In this document: positions 19,331 to 30,556 of the stretch, one piece after another | How the letters are laid out: every line of letters begins with the position of its first letter | Numbering within the stretch: position 1 is the first letter of the stretch | Source: Halopseudomonas formosensis | GTDB taxonomy: Bacteria; Pseudomonadota; Gammaproteobacteria; Pseudomonadales; Pseudomonadaceae | Length of the DNA stretch: 64,000 nt | Assembly: GCF_900115905.1 (NCBI RefSeq) | Contig: NZ_FOYD01000002.1 | Location: forward strand, 62,001 to 126,000 | Reading direction: 5' to 3' | The notes under the pieces: generated by a model | The model's database searches: none | What the model saw: the letters and a program-made list of their open reading frames with translations, nothing else | Told to the model about the DNA's origin: nothing | Made by a program: the position numbers and the translations under genes

Positions 19331-22300
19331 CCGACCTGCACCCGCACGTCCGGCGCCGGCCCAGGACGCCGACTGAAGCGGTCGAACAGCAGATAGACCA
19401 CGGGCGTGGTGAACAGCGTAAGCACCTGACTTACCAGCAATCCGCCCACCATCACCAGACCCAGCGGCTGGCGCAGCTCGGCCCCCGAACCGCTGGCCAG
19501 CATCAGTGGCAGCGCGCCGAACAGAGCCGCCAGGGTGGTCATCAGGATGGGGCGGAAACGCAGCATGGCGGCGCGGTGGATGGCCTCACGGGGCGCCATG
19601 CCCTGGACCCGCTGGGCCTCCAGGGCGAAGTCGACCATCATGATGCCGTTCTTCTTCACCAGCCCGATCAGCAGCACCACCCCGACCACGGCAATCATGT
19701 CCAGCGCCCGGCCGGTAAGCAGCAGGGCCAGCAGCGCGCCAACGGTGGCCGAGGGCAAGGTAGACAGAATGGTCAGCGGGTGAATGGTGCTCTCGTAGAG
19801 CACCCCCAGCACTATGTACATGGTCAGGATCGCCGCCAGGATCAGCCACAGGCTGTTGGCCAGTGACGCCTGGAAGGCCTGCGCCGCGCCCTGGAAGCGG
19901 ATCTCGATATCCTCCGGCAGCTGCAGCTGCTGCTGAACCTGCTCGATGGCGTCCACCGCTTGCCCCAGGGAGGTGCCCGCAGCGAGATTGAAGGACACGG
20001 TGGCGACCGGGAACTGACCCTGGTGATTGACCATCAGCGGCGTCGCCCGCTGATGCAGGCGGGCGAGACTGGCCAGGGGTATCTGACCACCGGGCGCAGG
20101 CACATGGATACTGCGCAGGGCGTCAGGTCCGGCAGCCAGCGCCGGGTCCATCTCCAGTACCACCCGGTACTGGTTGGACTGGGTGAACAGGGTCGAGATC
20201 TGGCGCTGACCGAAGGCGTTCTGTAGCACCTGGGCAACGGTGGACACGCTCACACCCAGCCGCGCCGCTGCGTCCCGGTCGATCTCCAGATACAGCTCCT
20301 GACCACGGTGCTGCAGATCCGCCGCCACGTCGGTCAGCTCCGGCCGCTCGCGTAACTGCTCGATCACCCTGGGCACCCATTCCCCCAGGGTCTCGCTGTC
20401 CAGACTGGTGAGGGTGAATTGGTACTGGGTACGGGCCACCCGGTCCTCGATACTGAGTTCCTGCACCGGCTGGAACCAGGCCTGGATGCCCTCGACCTCG
20501 GTGGCCCGGTCCCGCAGCCGGTCTATCACGGTGAACACCGACTCGCTGCGCTCGCTGTGCGGCGGCAGGTTGATGAACATGCGGCCGCTGTTGAGACTGG
20601 GATTGGTGCCGTCTACCCCGATGAAGGATGACAGGCTGACCACACCCTCATCGGCCAGCAGCGCCTCGGCCAGCAACTGCTGCCGCTCGCCCATGGCGGC
20701 AAAGGAAATATCCTGGGGCGCCTCGGTGACCACCTGAATCACGCCGCTGTCCTGAGCGGGAAAGAAGCCCTTGGGAACCAGGACATAGAGCAGCACCGTC
20801 AGTCCTATGGTGGCCAGCATCACCAGCAGCATCAGCGGTTGACGGTCCAGCGCCCAGTCGAGCATCCGGCCGTAACGGCGGATCACCCGCCCCATGAAGC
20901 CGGCCCCGTGCTCCTCTGCATCCGCTGTCGAGGTCGAGGTCAGCATGCGCGCGCACATCATCGGCGTCAGGGTCAGGGATACCACCAGAGAAATGGCGAT
21001 GGCCACCGCCAGGGTGACGGCGAACTCGTGGAACAGTCGACCGACCAGATCGCCCATGAACAGCAGGGGAATCAATACCGCGATCAGGGACAGTGTCAGG
21101 GAAATGAGCGTGAAACCGATCTGCGCCGCGCCCCTCAGCGCCGCCTGCAACGGCGAGGCGCCCTGCTCGCGGTGCCTGGCGATGTTCTCCAGCATGACGA
21201 TGGCATCGTCCACGACGAACCCCGTGGCGATGGTCAGGGCCATCAGGGTCAGGTTGTTGATCGAATAACCCATCAGGTACATGAAGCCGAAGGTGCCCAC
21301 CAGCGACAGGGGCACGGCGATCCCGGGGATGATGGTCGCCGGTACGCTGCGCAGAAACACGAAGGTCACCAGCACCACCAGGCCGATGGCAAACAGCAGC
21401 TCATGCTGGACATCCCGCACCGAGGCGCGGATGCTCTGGGTGCGGTCGGTCAGCACCATGACATCCACCGCCGCCGGCAGGGTCGCAGTCAGCTGCGGCA
21501 GCAGCGCCTGCACCCGATCGGCGACCTCGATGACATTGGCCCCGGGCTGACGCTGCACATTGAGCAGCACCGCCGGCTGGGTATCGGCCCAGGCTGCTAG
21601 GAAGCGGTCCTCGGCACCATCGATGATCTGTGCCACATCGCCCAGGCGCAGCGCCGCGCCCTCCTCCCAGGCCAGAATCAGGTTGCGGTAGTCATCCACC
21701 GAGCGGATCTGGTCGTTGGCATCCAGCATGGTGGTGCGGTGCGGGCCGTCGAAGCTGCCCTTGGGCTGGTTGACGTTGGTCGCGGCAATCGCCGCCCGCA
21801 CATCTTCCAGGCTCATGCCCCGGGCCGCCAGCGCTCCGGGATTGACCTGCACCCGCAATGCCGGGCGCTGGCCGCCGGCCAGGCTGACCATACCGACACC
21901 GGACAACTGGGCCAGCTTCTGCGCCATGCGGGTATCCACCAGGTCGTGAACCACCGGCAGTGGCAGCGTATCCGAGGTGATCGCCAGCGTCAGTATGGGG
22001 GCGTCGGCCGGGTTCACCTTGCGGTAGATCGGCGGGGCGGGCAGATCATTGGGCAGCAGGCTGTCGGCAGTGTTGATCGCCGCCTGCACCTCCTGCTCGG
22101 CCACGCCCAGATCCACCTCCAGGGCAAACTGCAGGGTGATCACCGAGGCTCCGGCGGAGCTGGTGGAGGACATCTGCTTGAGCCCGGGTATCTGCCCCAG
22201 ATGCCGTTCCAGAGGCGCGGTAATGGTGCGCGAGGTGACCTTGGGCCCGGCCCCGGGCTGGAAGGTGAATACCTGAATGATGGGATAGTCCACCTGGGGC

Positions 22301-22413
22301 AATGCCGCCACCGGCAGCAGCCGCCAGGCGATCAGCCCGGTGATCAGAAAGGCCAGCATCAGCAGCGAGGTGGCTACCGGCCGGAGGATGAAGGGGCGGG
22401 ACAGGCTGTTCAT
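19327..22413 (-). CDS. muxB: RND multidrug efflux permease, MdtB/MuxB type
   Basis: A 1028-residue RND pump subunit, paralogous to the downstream gene. It begins [20 protein letters not shown], typical of Mdt[17 protein letters not shown] near residue 405 carries the Asp pair of the proton path. The periplasmic domains start with [19 protein letters not shown]. The stop overlaps the muxC start as ATGA. It lies 31 bp after the adaptor gene. With MuxC it would form the heteromeric pump linked to the adaptor and OpmB. Confidence 0.9.
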   Translation of the reverse strand: MNSLSRPFILRPVATSLLMLAFLITGLIAWRLLPVAALPQVDYPIIQVFTFQPGAGPKVTSRTITAPLERHLGQIPGLKQMSSTSSAGASVITLQFALEVDLGVAEQEVQAAINTADSLLPNDLPAPPIYRKVNPADAPILTLAITSDTLPLPVVHDLVDTRMAQKLAQLSGVGMVSLAGGQRPALRVQVNPGALAARGMSLEDVRAAIAATNVNQPKGSFDGPHRTTMLDANDQIRSVDDYRNLILAWEEGAALRLGDVAQIIDGAEDRFLAAWADTQPAVLLNVQRQPGANVIEVADRVQALLPQLTATLPAAVDVMVLTDRTQSIRASVRDVQHELLFAIGLVVLVTFVFLRSVPATIIPGIAVPLSLVGTFGFMYLMGYSINNLTLMALTIATGFVVDDAIVMLENIARHREQGASPLQAALRGAAQIGFTLISLTLSLIAVLIPLLFMGDLVGRLFHEFAVTLAVAIAISLVVSLTLTPMMCARMLTSTSTADAEEHGAGFMGRVIRRYGRMLDWALDRQPLMLLVMLATIGLTVLLYVLVPKGFFPAQDSGVIQVVTEAPQDISFAAMGERQQLLAEALLADEGVVSLSSFIGVDGTNPSLNSGRMFINLPPHSERSESVFTVIDRLRDRATEVEGIQAWFQPVQELSIEDRVARTQYQFTLTSLDSETLGEWVPRVIEQLRERPELTDVAADLQHRGQELYLEIDRDAAARLGVSVSTVAQVLQNAFGQRQISTLFTQSNQYRVVLEMDPALAAGPDALRSIHVPAPGGQIPLASLARLHQRATPLMVNHQGQFPVATVSFNLAAGTSLGQAVDAIEQVQQQLQLPEDIEIRFQGAAQAFQASLANSLWLILAAILTMYIVLGVLYESTIHPLTILSTLPSATVGALLALLLTGRALDMIAVVGVVLLIGLVKKNGIMMVDFALEAQRVQGMAPREAIHRAAMLRFRPILMTTLAALFGALPLMLASGSGAELRQPLGLVMVGGLLVSQVLTLFTTPVVYLLFDRFSRRPGPAPDVRVQVG

Positions 22414-22444
22414 GCCGGCATGCTGTCAGCAGGGTCGAAGTTCA

Positions 22445-23608
22445 TCACTCTCCGTCCCGCTCGCTGATGATCACTTCGCGCCCATCGCGCAGGCGGTCCA
22501 GCCCCTCCAGCACCACCAGATCCCCCTCGTCCAGCCCTTCGACCACGGCCACCCGGCCGTCGGCACTGGCCCCGAGGGTGATGACCCGGGAGTAGGCACG
22601 GTTCTCCTCCGGGTTGACCAGATACACATAGGTGCCGCGTGAGCCGAACTGCACCGCATCCGAGGGGATGGTGATCACCGAGCTGAGGGTCTGCAGCTTG
22701 AGGCTGACATTGACGAACTGGTTGGGGAACAGCGCAGTATCCTCGTTGGCGAACACCGCCTTGGCTCTGAGGGTACCCGTGCCCAGATCGATCTGGCTGT
22801 CGAGGGTCTGCAGGCGGCCGCTGGCCAGCAGGTTGCGGCCATCACGGTCCAGGGCCTGCACCGCCAGCTCGCCGTCAGCTGCCATCGCCCGACGCAGGGC
22901 CGGGACATCCGGCTCCGGGACGCTGAACTCCACAGCGATGGGGCGCATCTGGGTGATGGTCACCAGCCCCTCGGTATCACCACTGCTGACCTGGTTGCCG
23001 GGATCGATGCGTCGCAGACCCAGGCGGCCGGCAATGGGGGCCACGATGCGGGTCCAGGACAACTGCAGCCGCGCATCCTCGACCTGGGCGGTATTGGCCT
23101 TGAGACTGCCCTGCAGCTCCTCAACCAGCGCGCGCTGACTGGTCAGCTGCTGGCGGGCGATGGAGTCCTGTTCCCAGAGCCCCTCGTAGAGTTCCAGATC
23201 GGCCCGGGCGTTGGCCAGCTGAGCCTGAATCTGCTGGGCCTGCCCTTCGGCCTGGGCCAGGCGGGCCCGGTAGGGGGCCGGGTCGATTTCCGCCAGCAAC
23301 GCGCCCTGCTCTACCTCGCTGCCTTCGTTGAAGTGCACCCGCAGCAGCTCACCATCGACCCTGCTGCGCACTACCACAGAGTGCAGCGGAGTGACTGTCC
23401 CAATGGCCTTGATCTGCACATCGAGACTGCCGCGCGCAGCCGGCACCACATGTACCGGGGTGGCCTGGTTCCACGCGCCCCGCTGAAAAGCCGGCGCAGA
23501 AGGCGGCGTACGTGACAGCAGATACCAGATCCCGCCGAGAACCAGGATGAGCAGAAGGATACCGATCAGGCGTTTGTGGCGGACAGACAAGGACGGAGCA
23601 TCGGTCAT
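22445..23608 (-). CDS. muxA: RND efflux periplasmic adaptor (MdtA/MuxA type)
   Basis: A 387-residue membrane-fusion protein with an N-terminal membrane anchor (IGILLLILVLGGIWYLL). The lipoyl-like half-motif VVVRSRVDGELLRVHFNEG lies near residues 75-95, followed by a coiled-coil hairpin rich in Ala/Gln (about 110-175) and the beta-barrel domain. The start is uncertain: the ATG at 23608 is chosen for the compact MTDAPSLSVRHKRL start, but no good ribosome site is visible; in-frame ATGs near 23650 are possible. It is first in the muxABC-opmB operon. Confidence 0.87.
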   Translation of the reverse strand: MTDAPSLSVRHKRLIGILLLILVLGGIWYLLSRTPPSAPAFQRGAWNQATPVHVVPAARGSLDVQIKAIGTVTPLHSVVVRSRVDGELLRVHFNEGSEVEQGALLAEIDPAPYRARLAQAEGQAQQIQAQLANARADLELYEGLWEQDSIARQQLTSQRALVEELQGSLKANTAQVEDARLQLSWTRIVAPIAGRLGLRRIDPGNQVSSGDTEGLVTITQMRPIAVEFSVPEPDVPALRRAMAADGELAVQALDRDGRNLLASGRLQTLDSQIDLGTGTLRAKAVFANEDTALFPNQFVNVSLKLQTLSSVITIPSDAVQFGSRGTYVYLVNPEENRAYSRVITLGASADGRVAVVEGLDEGDLVVLEGLDRLRDGREVIISERDGE

Positions 23609-23698
23609 GGAAACATGCAAACCCGTAAGTTGGGGGCCAGAGCACATCATGGCCCAATAGCAGCAGCGGAAACAGTAATAGATCGGCCAGCGGCGTGC

Positions 23699-23727
23699 AA
23701 AGGATTCCGTTTACAGGAAGTATCCTT
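23699..23727. promoter_or_regulatory. Inverted repeat upstream of the efflux operon
   Basis: AAGGAT and ATCCTT arms are separated by 17 bp in an AT-rich stretch about 90 bp upstream of the chosen muxA start. It could be an operator for the efflux operon. No regulator gene is adjacent. Confidence 0.25.
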
Positions 23728-23820
23728 AAGCCCTTGTTTCATGACAGAAAACACACCGGGTCCGGGAGATTGCCGGCAGCCAGGCGACCTGGCACGGATT
23801 TACAGGCAAGCAGCTTGAAC

Positions 23821-23853
23821 AAAAAAACCGCATATCCATCGCTGGACATGCGG
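23821..23853 (-). terminator. Intrinsic terminator after ppiD
   Basis: On the minus strand CCGCATGTCC and GGATATGCGG pair (one G-T wobble) around AGCGAT, followed by seven Ts. It lies 45 bp past the ppiD stop and closes the ppiD transcript. Confidence 0.85.
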
Positions 23854-23897
23854 CTTTCCTGGGAACCGCCCCGTTCAGGGAGGCGGCTGCGCCGGGT

Positions 23898-25778
23898 TCA
23901 GTAGCGCTCTACGTCGGCGTCCTTCTCCAGCGCTTCACGCAGCGCGGCGAAGTCCTGCTCACCGGTCTGGCCGGCGATGTAGTAGCCGTACATCGGTTCC
24001 TGCGCCTGGGCGGCAGCCTCCTCGGGGATGGATACGCCGCGCAATTCCACTATCCACTGGCTGCCGTCCGGCTGACGGAAATGCCCGTAGACCGGCGCGC
24101 CGTCCGGGCGCGGCATGGTGAACACCTGGCGCAGCAGCGCCTGGGGCACGTCCCGATCATTGCGACCGACCGCTTCGTGCAGGTTCCACTCGGAACCCAG
24201 CTGTTCGGCCAGGGCCTCGGCCGTCAGATCACCGGAGCGCAGACCATCGACCAGCTCGCCGGCACGCTGCTCCGCCTGTTCCACCGCCAGCTGGTACTGG
24301 AGGCGATCGGCGATCTCGCTGCGTACTTCATCCAGCGAACGCTGCTCGGAAGCGATGTGCTCCTTGACCCGTACCACGGCCACGGTATCGGCATCCAGCT
24401 CGATCAGCTGGCTGTTGCGCCGGTCCAGCAGCACTTCCTCGCTGAAGGCCGCCGCCATCACCCGCGGGTTGGCTGTGATGCCCTCGCCACCGCTGCGCTC
24501 AAGCGGGCCATGGGTCTCCAGCTCGACGTTCAGCGCACGGGCCGGCTCGCTCAGGTCAGGGGATTCATAAGCAAGATTGGCCAGCTCCTGGGAGGCTTCG
24601 ACGAAGCGCCGTGCCACCTGCTCGCTTTTGAGCTCCTGCTCCAGGGTCGGCCGCATCTCCTCCAGAGTCGGCACGTCGGCGGACTGCAGCTTGGTCAGTT
24701 TGATCAGGTGATAACCGAATTCACTGAGTACCGGCTCGGACACCTCATTCTCGGCCAGGGCATAGAGGGCATCCTCGAAGGCCGGATCGAAGCTGTCACG
24801 CTCGACGTAACCCAGATCGCCACCACGGTTGCGGGTACCGGGATCCTGGGAGAACTCCCGGGCCAGCTCGGCAAAATCCTCACCGGCATCAATGCGCGCC
24901 TTGACCGCCTCGGCCTGTTCGCGGGCGGCCGCCTCATCACCATCCACCTGGAACAGGATGTGGCTGGCCCGACGCTGCTCGGCCAGATTGCCGATCTCGC
25001 GCTGGTACATGGCTTCCAGAGCCGACTCGTCCACTTCAACCTCGTCGAAGAAGTCGCTGCGCGACAGGGTCAGTGTCTCCAGCACGACTTGCTCGGGACT
25101 CATGAAGTCAGACAGATTATCCTTGTAGAACTGCTCGATGCGTTCGTCGCTGACGCTCACCGCGTCGCGATCCAGCTCCATCCGCACCACGGCAAAATCA
25201 CGGCTCTGGTTCTCCAGCAGTGCCAGCTGCTCGCGCTCTCTGGGCGTGGCAAAGGCCGTAGCCTGGAAGCCGTTGCGCAGCTGGGCCAGCATCAGTTCCT
25301 GACGCACCAGCTCGCGGAAGGCCATGCGCGAACTCATGCCCATGTTGCGGATGACCACATCGAAGCGGTTGGCGTCGAACTGGCCATTGACCTGGAAGTC
25401 CGGCGTGTTGAGCAGCATCTGGTCGATCATCTGCTCGGAGACGCGCAGATCGGCATCCCGGGCAGCGTCCAGCAGCACGGCCCGATCGATCAGCCCCTGC
25501 AATACGGAGCGGCGCAACACCTGCTCGTCGATCATGTCGGGATCGAACTGCTCACCCAACTGCTGCAGCTGCTGACTCAGCTGACGACGCTGCTGGGACA
25601 CGGCCTGCTCCAGCTCGGCGGTGCTGATGACGGTACCATTGACTTCTGCGGCTTTCTGCTCGTTGCTGGTGAAGCGGCTGATCGACTCCCAGCCTGTCAT
25701 CGCGAAAACCAGAACAATGACGCCGACGATCACTTTCGCGACCCAGCTCTGCGCCTTGTCCCTCATATTCTGAAGCAT
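23898..25778 (-). CDS. ppiD: Periplasmic folding chaperone PpiD (membrane-anchored parvulin)
   Basis: A 626-residue protein with a short cytoplasmic N-terminus, one membrane helix (VAKVIVGVIVLVFAMTGW, about residues 12-30) and a large periplasmic part. A SurA-N-like chaperone region covers about 35-250. The parvulin domain covers about 265-365 with RASHILFQVDGDEA, FAELAREFSQDPGTRNRGGD and FGYHLIKLTK. It assists proteins leaving the Sec translocon. The ATG at 25778 follows a G-rich site and starts MLQNMRDKAQSW as in other PpiD proteins; the frame continues 14 codons upstream. It is downstream of hupB with a terminator between. Confidence 0.93.
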   Translation of the reverse strand: MLQNMRDKAQSWVAKVIVGVIVLVFAMTGWESISRFTSNEQKAAEVNGTVISTAELEQAVSQQRRQLSQQLQQLGEQFDPDMIDEQVLRRSVLQGLIDRAVLLDAARDADLRVSEQMIDQMLLNTPDFQVNGQFDANRFDVVIRNMGMSSRMAFRELVRQELMLAQLRNGFQATAFATPREREQLALLENQSRDFAVVRMELDRDAVSVSDERIEQFYKDNLSDFMSPEQVVLETLTLSRSDFFDEVEVDESALEAMYQREIGNLAEQRRASHILFQVDGDEAAAREQAEAVKARIDAGEDFAELAREFSQDPGTRNRGGDLGYVERDSFDPAFEDALYALAENEVSEPVLSEFGYHLIKLTKLQSADVPTLEEMRPTLEQELKSEQVARRFVEASQELANLAYESPDLSEPARALNVELETHGPLERSGGEGITANPRVMAAAFSEEVLLDRRNSQLIELDADTVAVVRVKEHIASEQRSLDEVRSEIADRLQYQLAVEQAEQRAGELVDGLRSGDLTAEALAEQLGSEWNLHEAVGRNDRDVPQALLRQVFTMPRPDGAPVYGHFRQPDGSQWIVELRGVSIPEEAAAQAQEPMYGYYIAGQTGEQDFAALREALEKDADVERY

Positions 25779-25858
25779 CGTGCCCCCAAAATTCTTCTGA
25801 TCGCCCGGCGTGCCGGACAACGCGGCAGGGTCATGCCCTGCCTGTTTATTCTGTGCAA

Positions 25859-25889
25859 TAAAAAAGGCGCACCTGATGATGCGCCTTTC
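25859..25889 (-). terminator. Intrinsic terminator after hupB
   Basis: On the minus strand AAAGGCGCA and TGCGCCTTT form a stem around a short loop, followed by further Ts. It lies about 100 bp past the hupB stop, before ppiD, and explains separate expression of the two genes. Confidence 0.8.
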
Positions 25890-25991
25890 GGGAACTGACT
25901 GAACCTCTGTGTCTGTAATGCTGACCAGGAGTCCGTTGCATACCGCACATGGTGCCGGGTGCGGGTATGTCCTGTCAGTTACGTGACGCTA

Positions 25992-26264
25992 TCAGTTGAC
26001 AGCGTCCTTCAGTGCCTTGCCAGCCTTGAAGCCCGGGATCTTGGCGGCGCTGATCTCGATCGGCTCACCAGTTTGCGGGTTGCGACCGGTGCGAGCAGCG
26101 CGCTCTTTGACGGCGAAGGTACCAAAACCAACCAGAACAACCGAATCACCTGCTTTCAGAGCACCGGTAATGGACTCGATGACGGCGTCCAGAGCACGAC
26201 CGGCAGCAGCTTTGGGAAGATCGGCAGATGCAGCGATGGCATCAATCAGTTCAGACTTGTTCAC
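25992..26264 (-). CDS. hupB: DNA-binding protein HU-beta
   Basis: A 90-residue histone-like nucleoid protein that bends and compacts DNA as a dimer. The sequence [20 protein letters not shown] begins the helical dimer region, and [21 protein letters not shown] is the DNA-binding arm signature with the intercalating Pro. The start is a GTG at 26264: AGGGG lies 8 nt upstream and this gives the exact family length. An open extension of 8 codons upstream is not likely used. It lies between lon and ppiD as in Pseudomonas, with its own strong promoter. Confidence 0.96.
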   Translation of the reverse strand: MNKSELIDAIAASADLPKAAAGRALDAVIESITGALKAGDSVVLVGFGTFAVKERAARTGRNPQTGEPIEISAAKIPGFKAGKALKDAVN

Positions 26265-26369
26265 TCTAAGTCCCCTTATATCTCTCAATGAGTTAGTTAG
26301 TCGTTATGTAAGCTTGTGGTTCTAGCAACGCTGTAGCCAGTCAGCATACCTGCTTTGGTCGAAGCACGC

Positions 26370-26399
26370 TTTATAACAAGCGCTTAAAAACCATGTCAA
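26370..26399 (-). promoter_or_regulatory. Strong sigma70 promoter of hupB
   Basis: On the minus strand a perfect TTGACA (26394-26399) and TATAAA (26370-26375) are 18 bp apart. The start of transcription would be near 26363, leaving a 5' leader of roughly 100 nt before the GTG. Confidence 0.75.
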
Positions 26400-26475
26400 G
26401 GAATGCTTGCGGTAACGGTAGCGTGGCGCTGGGCCGGGGTTTACCGCCCCGCACCCGTTGGTGGCCAGCTTACCA

Positions 26476-28875
26476 TCAATGCGTACTGATGCGCCCTTTT
26501 ACATCAGTTTTGTGAGGCTCTTCCTTGGCTATCATTTCCTGTCCTTCCTCCTGCAAGGGCTTCGGCATGTATTGCAACGCAACTTGCAGTACCTCGTCAA
26601 TCCATTTTGCCGGGATGATCTCGATATCCTCCTTGATATTGTCGGGAATCTCCTTCAGGTCTTTCAGGTTGTCATGGGGAATGATGACGGTCCTGATTCC
26701 ACCGCGATGTGCCGCCAGCAGTTTTTCCTTGAGCCCGCCAATGGGCAGCACCTGACCGCGCAGGGTGATCTCACCGGTCATGGCCACATCGGCGCGTACC
26801 GGAATCCTGGTCAGTGCCGACACCAGCGCGGTGCACATGCCGATACCGGCGCTGGGGCCGTCCTTGGGCGTGGCCCCTTCGGGCACGTGAATATGCACGT
26901 CGTGCTGCTCATGGAAGTCGCTCGGCAGACCCAGACTGGCAGCGCGGCTGCGCACCACGGTCATGGCCGCACTGATCGACTCCTGCATCACATCGCCCAG
27001 GGACCCGGTCTTGATCTGACGGCCCTTGCCGGGCATCACTGCCGCTTCCAGGCTCAGCAGTTCACCCCCGACCTGGGTCCAGGCCAGGCCGGTAACCTGA
27101 CCGATCTGGTCACTTTCCTCGGCCAGCCCGTACTTGAACTTGTGTACACCCAGGTGTTTCTCCAGCAGCTCGCTGTCCACCAGCACCTTCGGGTAACTGC
27201 GCTGACCGGCGTGCTCACGCACCACCTTGCGGCACACCTTGGCAATCTGACGCTCCAGGCCGCGCACGCCGGCTTCCCGGGTGTAGTAGCGAATCAGGTC
27301 ACGCAGGGAGTCCTCGGTGAAGGCCAGCTCGTCCTTCTTCAGCCCGTTGTTCTTCAGCTGCTTGGGCACCAGGTACCGCTGGGCAATATTGATCTTCTCG
27401 GCTTCGGTATAGCCGGGAATGCGGATCACCTCCATGCGATCGAGCAGCGGCCCGGGGATGTTCATCGAGTTTGCGGTGCAGACGAACATCACCTCGGACA
27501 GGTCGTAATCGACCTCCAGATAGTGGTCACTGAAGGCGTGGTTCTGTTCCGGGTCCAGCACCTCGAGCAGTGCCGAAGCCGGATCGCCCCGCATGTCCTG
27601 GGCCATCTTGTCGATCTCGTCGAGCAGGAACAGCGGGTTCTTCACCCCGACCTTGCTCAGCTTCTGGACCAGTTTCCCGGGCATGGAACCGATGTAGGTA
27701 CGACGGTGACCGCGGATCTCCGCTTCGTCACGCACGCCACCCAGGGCCATGCGCACGAACTTGCGGTTGGTGGCACGGGCCAGGGACTCGCCGAGGGAGG
27801 TCTTGCCCACACCGGGCGGGCCGACCAGGCAGAGCACCGGGCCTTTCAGCTTGCGTACCCGCTTCTGGACCGCCAGATACTCGACAATGCGCTCCTTGAC
27901 CTCATCCAGCCCGTAGTGGTCGCTGTCCAGCACCTTCTGGGCGTGATCCAGGTCATGCCGCACCTTGGTGGTCTTCTTCCAGGGTACATTGGCCAGCCAT
28001 TCGATATAGGAGCGCACCACGGTCGCTTCGGCGGACATCGGCGACATCATCTTGAGCTTGTTCAGCTCGGCCTTGGCCTTCTCCAGGGCCTCCTTGCTCA
28101 TGCCCGCCGACTCGACGCGTTTCTGCAGCTCATCCAGCTCGCTGGAGCCGTCCTCGGACGCCCCCATCTCCTTCTGGATGGCCTTCATCTGCTCGTTCAG
28201 ATAGTACTCGCGCTGGCTGCGCTCCATCTGCTTCTTGACCCGGCCGCGGATGCGTTTTTCCACCTGCAGCAGGTCGATCTCGGTATCCAGCACACCCAGT
28301 ACATGCTCGACCCTGTCGCGCACCGAGGCGATTTCCAGGATCTGCTGCTTCTGCTCGACCTTGAGGTTCAGGTGGGCAGTCATGGTGTCAACCAGTCGTC
28401 GCACGTCCTCTATACCGGACAGGGAGCTGACCGCCTCCGGCGGTACCTTCTTGCCCAGATTGACGAACTGCTCGAACTGGCTCATCAGGGTGCGCGCCAG
28501 TACCTCGGCCTCTCGCTCCTCCGGCAACGGCTCCTCGACCAGCTGGACGCGGGCCTGCTGATAACCGTCAACTTCCTCCAGCTGCTCGACCTGGGCGCGC
28601 TGTTCACCCTCCACCAGCACCTTGACGGTACCGTCCGGCAACTTGAGCAGCTGCAGTATGGTGGCCAGGGTGCCTACGCGGTACAGGTCCTCTGCCTCGG
28701 GGTCATCGACGGCGGGGTTGCGCTGGGTCATCAGCAGAACCTGCTTGTCGCCCTGCATGGCGGCTTCCAGTGCCTCGATCGATTTGCTGCGACCAACGAA
28801 CAAGGGAATGACCATGTGGGGGAATACCACCACATCACGCAGTGGCAGTAGCGGAAAAACGCTGGAACTCGTCAT
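26476..28875 (-). CDS. lon: ATP-dependent protease Lon
   Basis: A 799-residue cytoplasmic AAA+ serine protease that degrades misfolded and regulatory proteins. The N-terminal substrate domain begins [23 protein letters not shown]. The ATPase domain has [15 protein letters not shown] near residue 350 and a Walker B at FLLDEID. The protease domain has [11 protein letters not shown] with the catalytic Ser, and the Lys of the dyad follows about 43 residues later in [12 protein letters not shown]. The start at 28875 gives the usual Lon N-terminus; the ribosome site is weak. It lies between clpX and hupB, and a heat-shock-like promoter is seen upstream. Confidence 0.97.
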   Translation of the reverse strand: MTSSSVFPLLPLRDVVVFPHMVIPLFVGRSKSIEALEAAMQGDKQVLLMTQRNPAVDDPEAEDLYRVGTLATILQLLKLPDGTVKVLVEGEQRAQVEQLEEVDGYQQARVQLVEEPLPEEREAEVLARTLMSQFEQFVNLGKKVPPEAVSSLSGIEDVRRLVDTMTAHLNLKVEQKQQILEIASVRDRVEHVLGVLDTEIDLLQVEKRIRGRVKKQMERSQREYYLNEQMKAIQKEMGASEDGSSELDELQKRVESAGMSKEALEKAKAELNKLKMMSPMSAEATVVRSYIEWLANVPWKKTTKVRHDLDHAQKVLDSDHYGLDEVKERIVEYLAVQKRVRKLKGPVLCLVGPPGVGKTSLGESLARATNRKFVRMALGGVRDEAEIRGHRRTYIGSMPGKLVQKLSKVGVKNPLFLLDEIDKMAQDMRGDPASALLEVLDPEQNHAFSDHYLEVDYDLSEVMFVCTANSMNIPGPLLDRMEVIRIPGYTEAEKINIAQRYLVPKQLKNNGLKKDELAFTEDSLRDLIRYYTREAGVRGLERQIAKVCRKVVREHAGQRSYPKVLVDSELLEKHLGVHKFKYGLAEESDQIGQVTGLAWTQVGGELLSLEAAVMPGKGRQIKTGSLGDVMQESISAAMTVVRSRAASLGLPSDFHEQHDVHIHVPEGATPKDGPSAGIGMCTALVSALTRIPVRADVAMTGEITLRGQVLPIGGLKEKLLAAHRGGIRTVIIPHDNLKDLKEIPDNIKEDIEIIPAKWIDEVLQVALQYMPKPLQEEGQEMIAKEEPHKTDVKGRISTH

Positions 28876-28944
28876 GGCTTGTGCTCGCTCGCTGTGGGGT
28901 ACAGACACTGGCTGCACCCGGAATTGATATCTTTCATGGGTTCA

Positions 28945-28973
28945 AGATGAGGGCGCCACCGGAAAATTACAAG
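28945..28973 (-). promoter_or_regulatory. Possible heat-shock (sigma32) promoter of lon
   Basis: On the minus strand CTTGTAA and CCTCATCT, separated by 14 bp, match the sigma32 pattern CTTGAAA-N(13-15)-CCCCATNT at 6 of 7 and 7 of 8 positions. It lies about 70-100 bp upstream of lon. Heat control of lon is known in E. coli; here it is inferred from motif alone. Confidence 0.45.
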
Positions 28974-29083
28974 GCATGAGTGGGCATAAAGCATTCCGCA
29001 TGCGTTCGCCGGGTAGCCGATGGTGTCCGGGCTTCGGGGCGGTGGCACAAGGGGGATAAATCAGATGGGTACTGCGGACGGTC

Positions 29084-29110
29084 GATGCGCCGCCGGAGCG
29101 GCGGCGCATC
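29084..29110 (-). terminator. Perfect hairpin after clpX
   Basis: GATGCGCCGCC and GGCGGCGCATC form a perfect 11-bp stem with a 5-nt loop, 10 bp past the clpX stop. There is no T-run, so it may stabilise the transcript end or act only partly as a terminator. Confidence 0.5.
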
Positions 29111-29119
29111 GGGTAGTGC

Positions 29120-30403
29120 TCAGTCTTCCGGCATGGCCTTGGGCGGCTGCTCGGCGCTCTCGTAGATCAGCAGCGGCTTGGCGTTGCCACTGATCACGTT
29201 CTCGTCGATGACCACCTTGCTGACGTTCTCGATCGAGGGGATCTCGTACATGGTATCCAGCAGTACGTTCTCCAGGATCGAGCGCAGGCCGCGGGCGCCG
29301 GTCTTGCGCTTGAGCGCGCGCTGGGCAATGGCCTTCAGCGCGTCGGTGCGGAATTCCAGCTCGACCCCTTCCATCTCGAACAGGCGACCATACTGCTTGG
29401 TCAGCGAGTTCTTCGGCTCGGTGAGGATCTGGATCAGCGCCTCCTCGTCCAGCTCGGACAGGGTAGCGATGACCGGCAGACGACCAACGAACTCGGGGAT
29501 CAGACCGAAACGCACCAGGTCGTCGGGCTCCACCTGCATCAGGGTATCGCCTACCCGCTTGCCATCGTCCTTGCTGCGCACGCTGGCATTGAAGCCTATA
29601 CCGCTCTTCTCGGAACGGTCACGGATGACTTTCTCCAGACCAGCAAAGGCGCCGCCGCAGATGAACAGGATATTGCGCGTATCCACCTGCAGGAACTCCT
29701 GCTGGGGATGCTTGCGCCCACCCTGGGGCGGAACCGAGGCAACAGTGCCCTCGATCAGCTTCAGCAACGCCTGCTGCACGCCCTCGCCCGATACGTCGCG
29801 GGTGATGGACGGGTTGTCCGACTTGCGGGAGATCTTGTCGATCTCGTCAATGTAGACGATACCCATCTGGGCCTTCTCCACATCGTAATCGCACTTCTGC
29901 AGCAGCTTCTGGATGATGTTCTCGACATCCTCACCCACGTAACCGGCCTCGGTCAGCGTGGTCGCGTCGGCAATGGTGAAGGGCACATTGAGCAGACGAG
30001 CCAGGGTTTCCGCCAGCAGGGTCTTGCCGGAACCGGTGGGACCGATGACCAGGATATTGCTCTTGCCCAGCTCCACGTCATCCTTTCCATCGCGCTGGTT
30101 GAGGCGCTTGTAGTGGTTGTAGACCGCTACCGACAGCACTTTCTTGGCCTGTTGCTGGCCAATCACGTACTGGTCGAGGATGCCGCAGATTTCCATGGGC
30201 GACGGCAGCTTGTGCTCACCGGTATCGCTCTGGCTTTCCTGCACTTCCTCACGAATGATGTCGTTACACAGATCGACACACTCGTCACAAATGAATACGG
30301 AAGGGCCGGCAATCAGCTTGCGCACTTCATGCTGGCTCTTGCCGCAGAAGGAGCAATACAGCAGCTTGCCGTTGTCATCACCCTTGCCAGTCATATCTGT
30401 CAT
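29120..30403 (-). CDS. clpX: ATP-dependent Clp protease, unfoldase subunit ClpX
   Basis: A 427-residue AAA+ unfoldase that feeds substrates to ClpP. The N-terminal zinc domain has CSFC (about residues 17-20) and CDEC (about 39-42). [15 protein letters not shown] near 115-130 is Walker [10 protein letters not shown] is Walker B. The loop with IGF in [10 protein letters not shown] is the ClpP-contact tripeptide. The AGGGG site 6 nt before the ATG at 30403 fits best; the ATG three codons later is spaced too far. It follows clpP by about 150 bp. Confidence 0.97.
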   Translation of the reverse strand: MTDMTGKGDDNGKLLYCSFCGKSQHEVRKLIAGPSVFICDECVDLCNDIIREEVQESQSDTGEHKLPSPMEICGILDQYVIGQQQAKKVLSVAVYNHYKRLNQRDGKDDVELGKSNILVIGPTGSGKTLLAETLARLLNVPFTIADATTLTEAGYVGEDVENIIQKLLQKCDYDVEKAQMGIVYIDEIDKISRKSDNPSITRDVSGEGVQQALLKLIEGTVASVPPQGGRKHPQQEFLQVDTRNILFICGGAFAGLEKVIRDRSEKSGIGFNASVRSKDDGKRVGDTLMQVEPDDLVRFGLIPEFVGRLPVIATLSELDEEALIQILTEPKNSLTKQYGRLFEMEGVELEFRTDALKAIAQRALKRKTGARGLRSILENVLLDTMYEIPSIENVSKVVIDENVISGNAKPLLIYESAEQPPKAMPED

Positions 30404-30519
30404 CTAAAACCCCTGCTTACGGAACGCTCTTGCAACCTAAGATGAGGGCAACCCCTGCTCTTTGCAAGTGTAACCTGCCGACCTCACCCACCGGCGGGGC
30501 CAGGCTGACTGGATAGTTG

Positions 30520-30543
30520 TCGGCCCCGTTCTGCCGGGGCCGG
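30520..30543 (-). terminator. Hairpin between clpP and clpX
   Basis: CGGCCCCG and CGGGGCCG arms surround a short loop about 15 bp past the clpP stop, without a T-run. It may partly uncouple clpX from clpP. Confidence 0.35.
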
Positions 30544-30556
30544 TTGAAGCAATTGT

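Noticed and set aside
26458-28851. Long plus-strand open frame (about 797 codons) antisense to lon
   Set aside because: It mirrors lon over its full length, and the translated product is His/Gln/Leu-rich with no recognisable domain.
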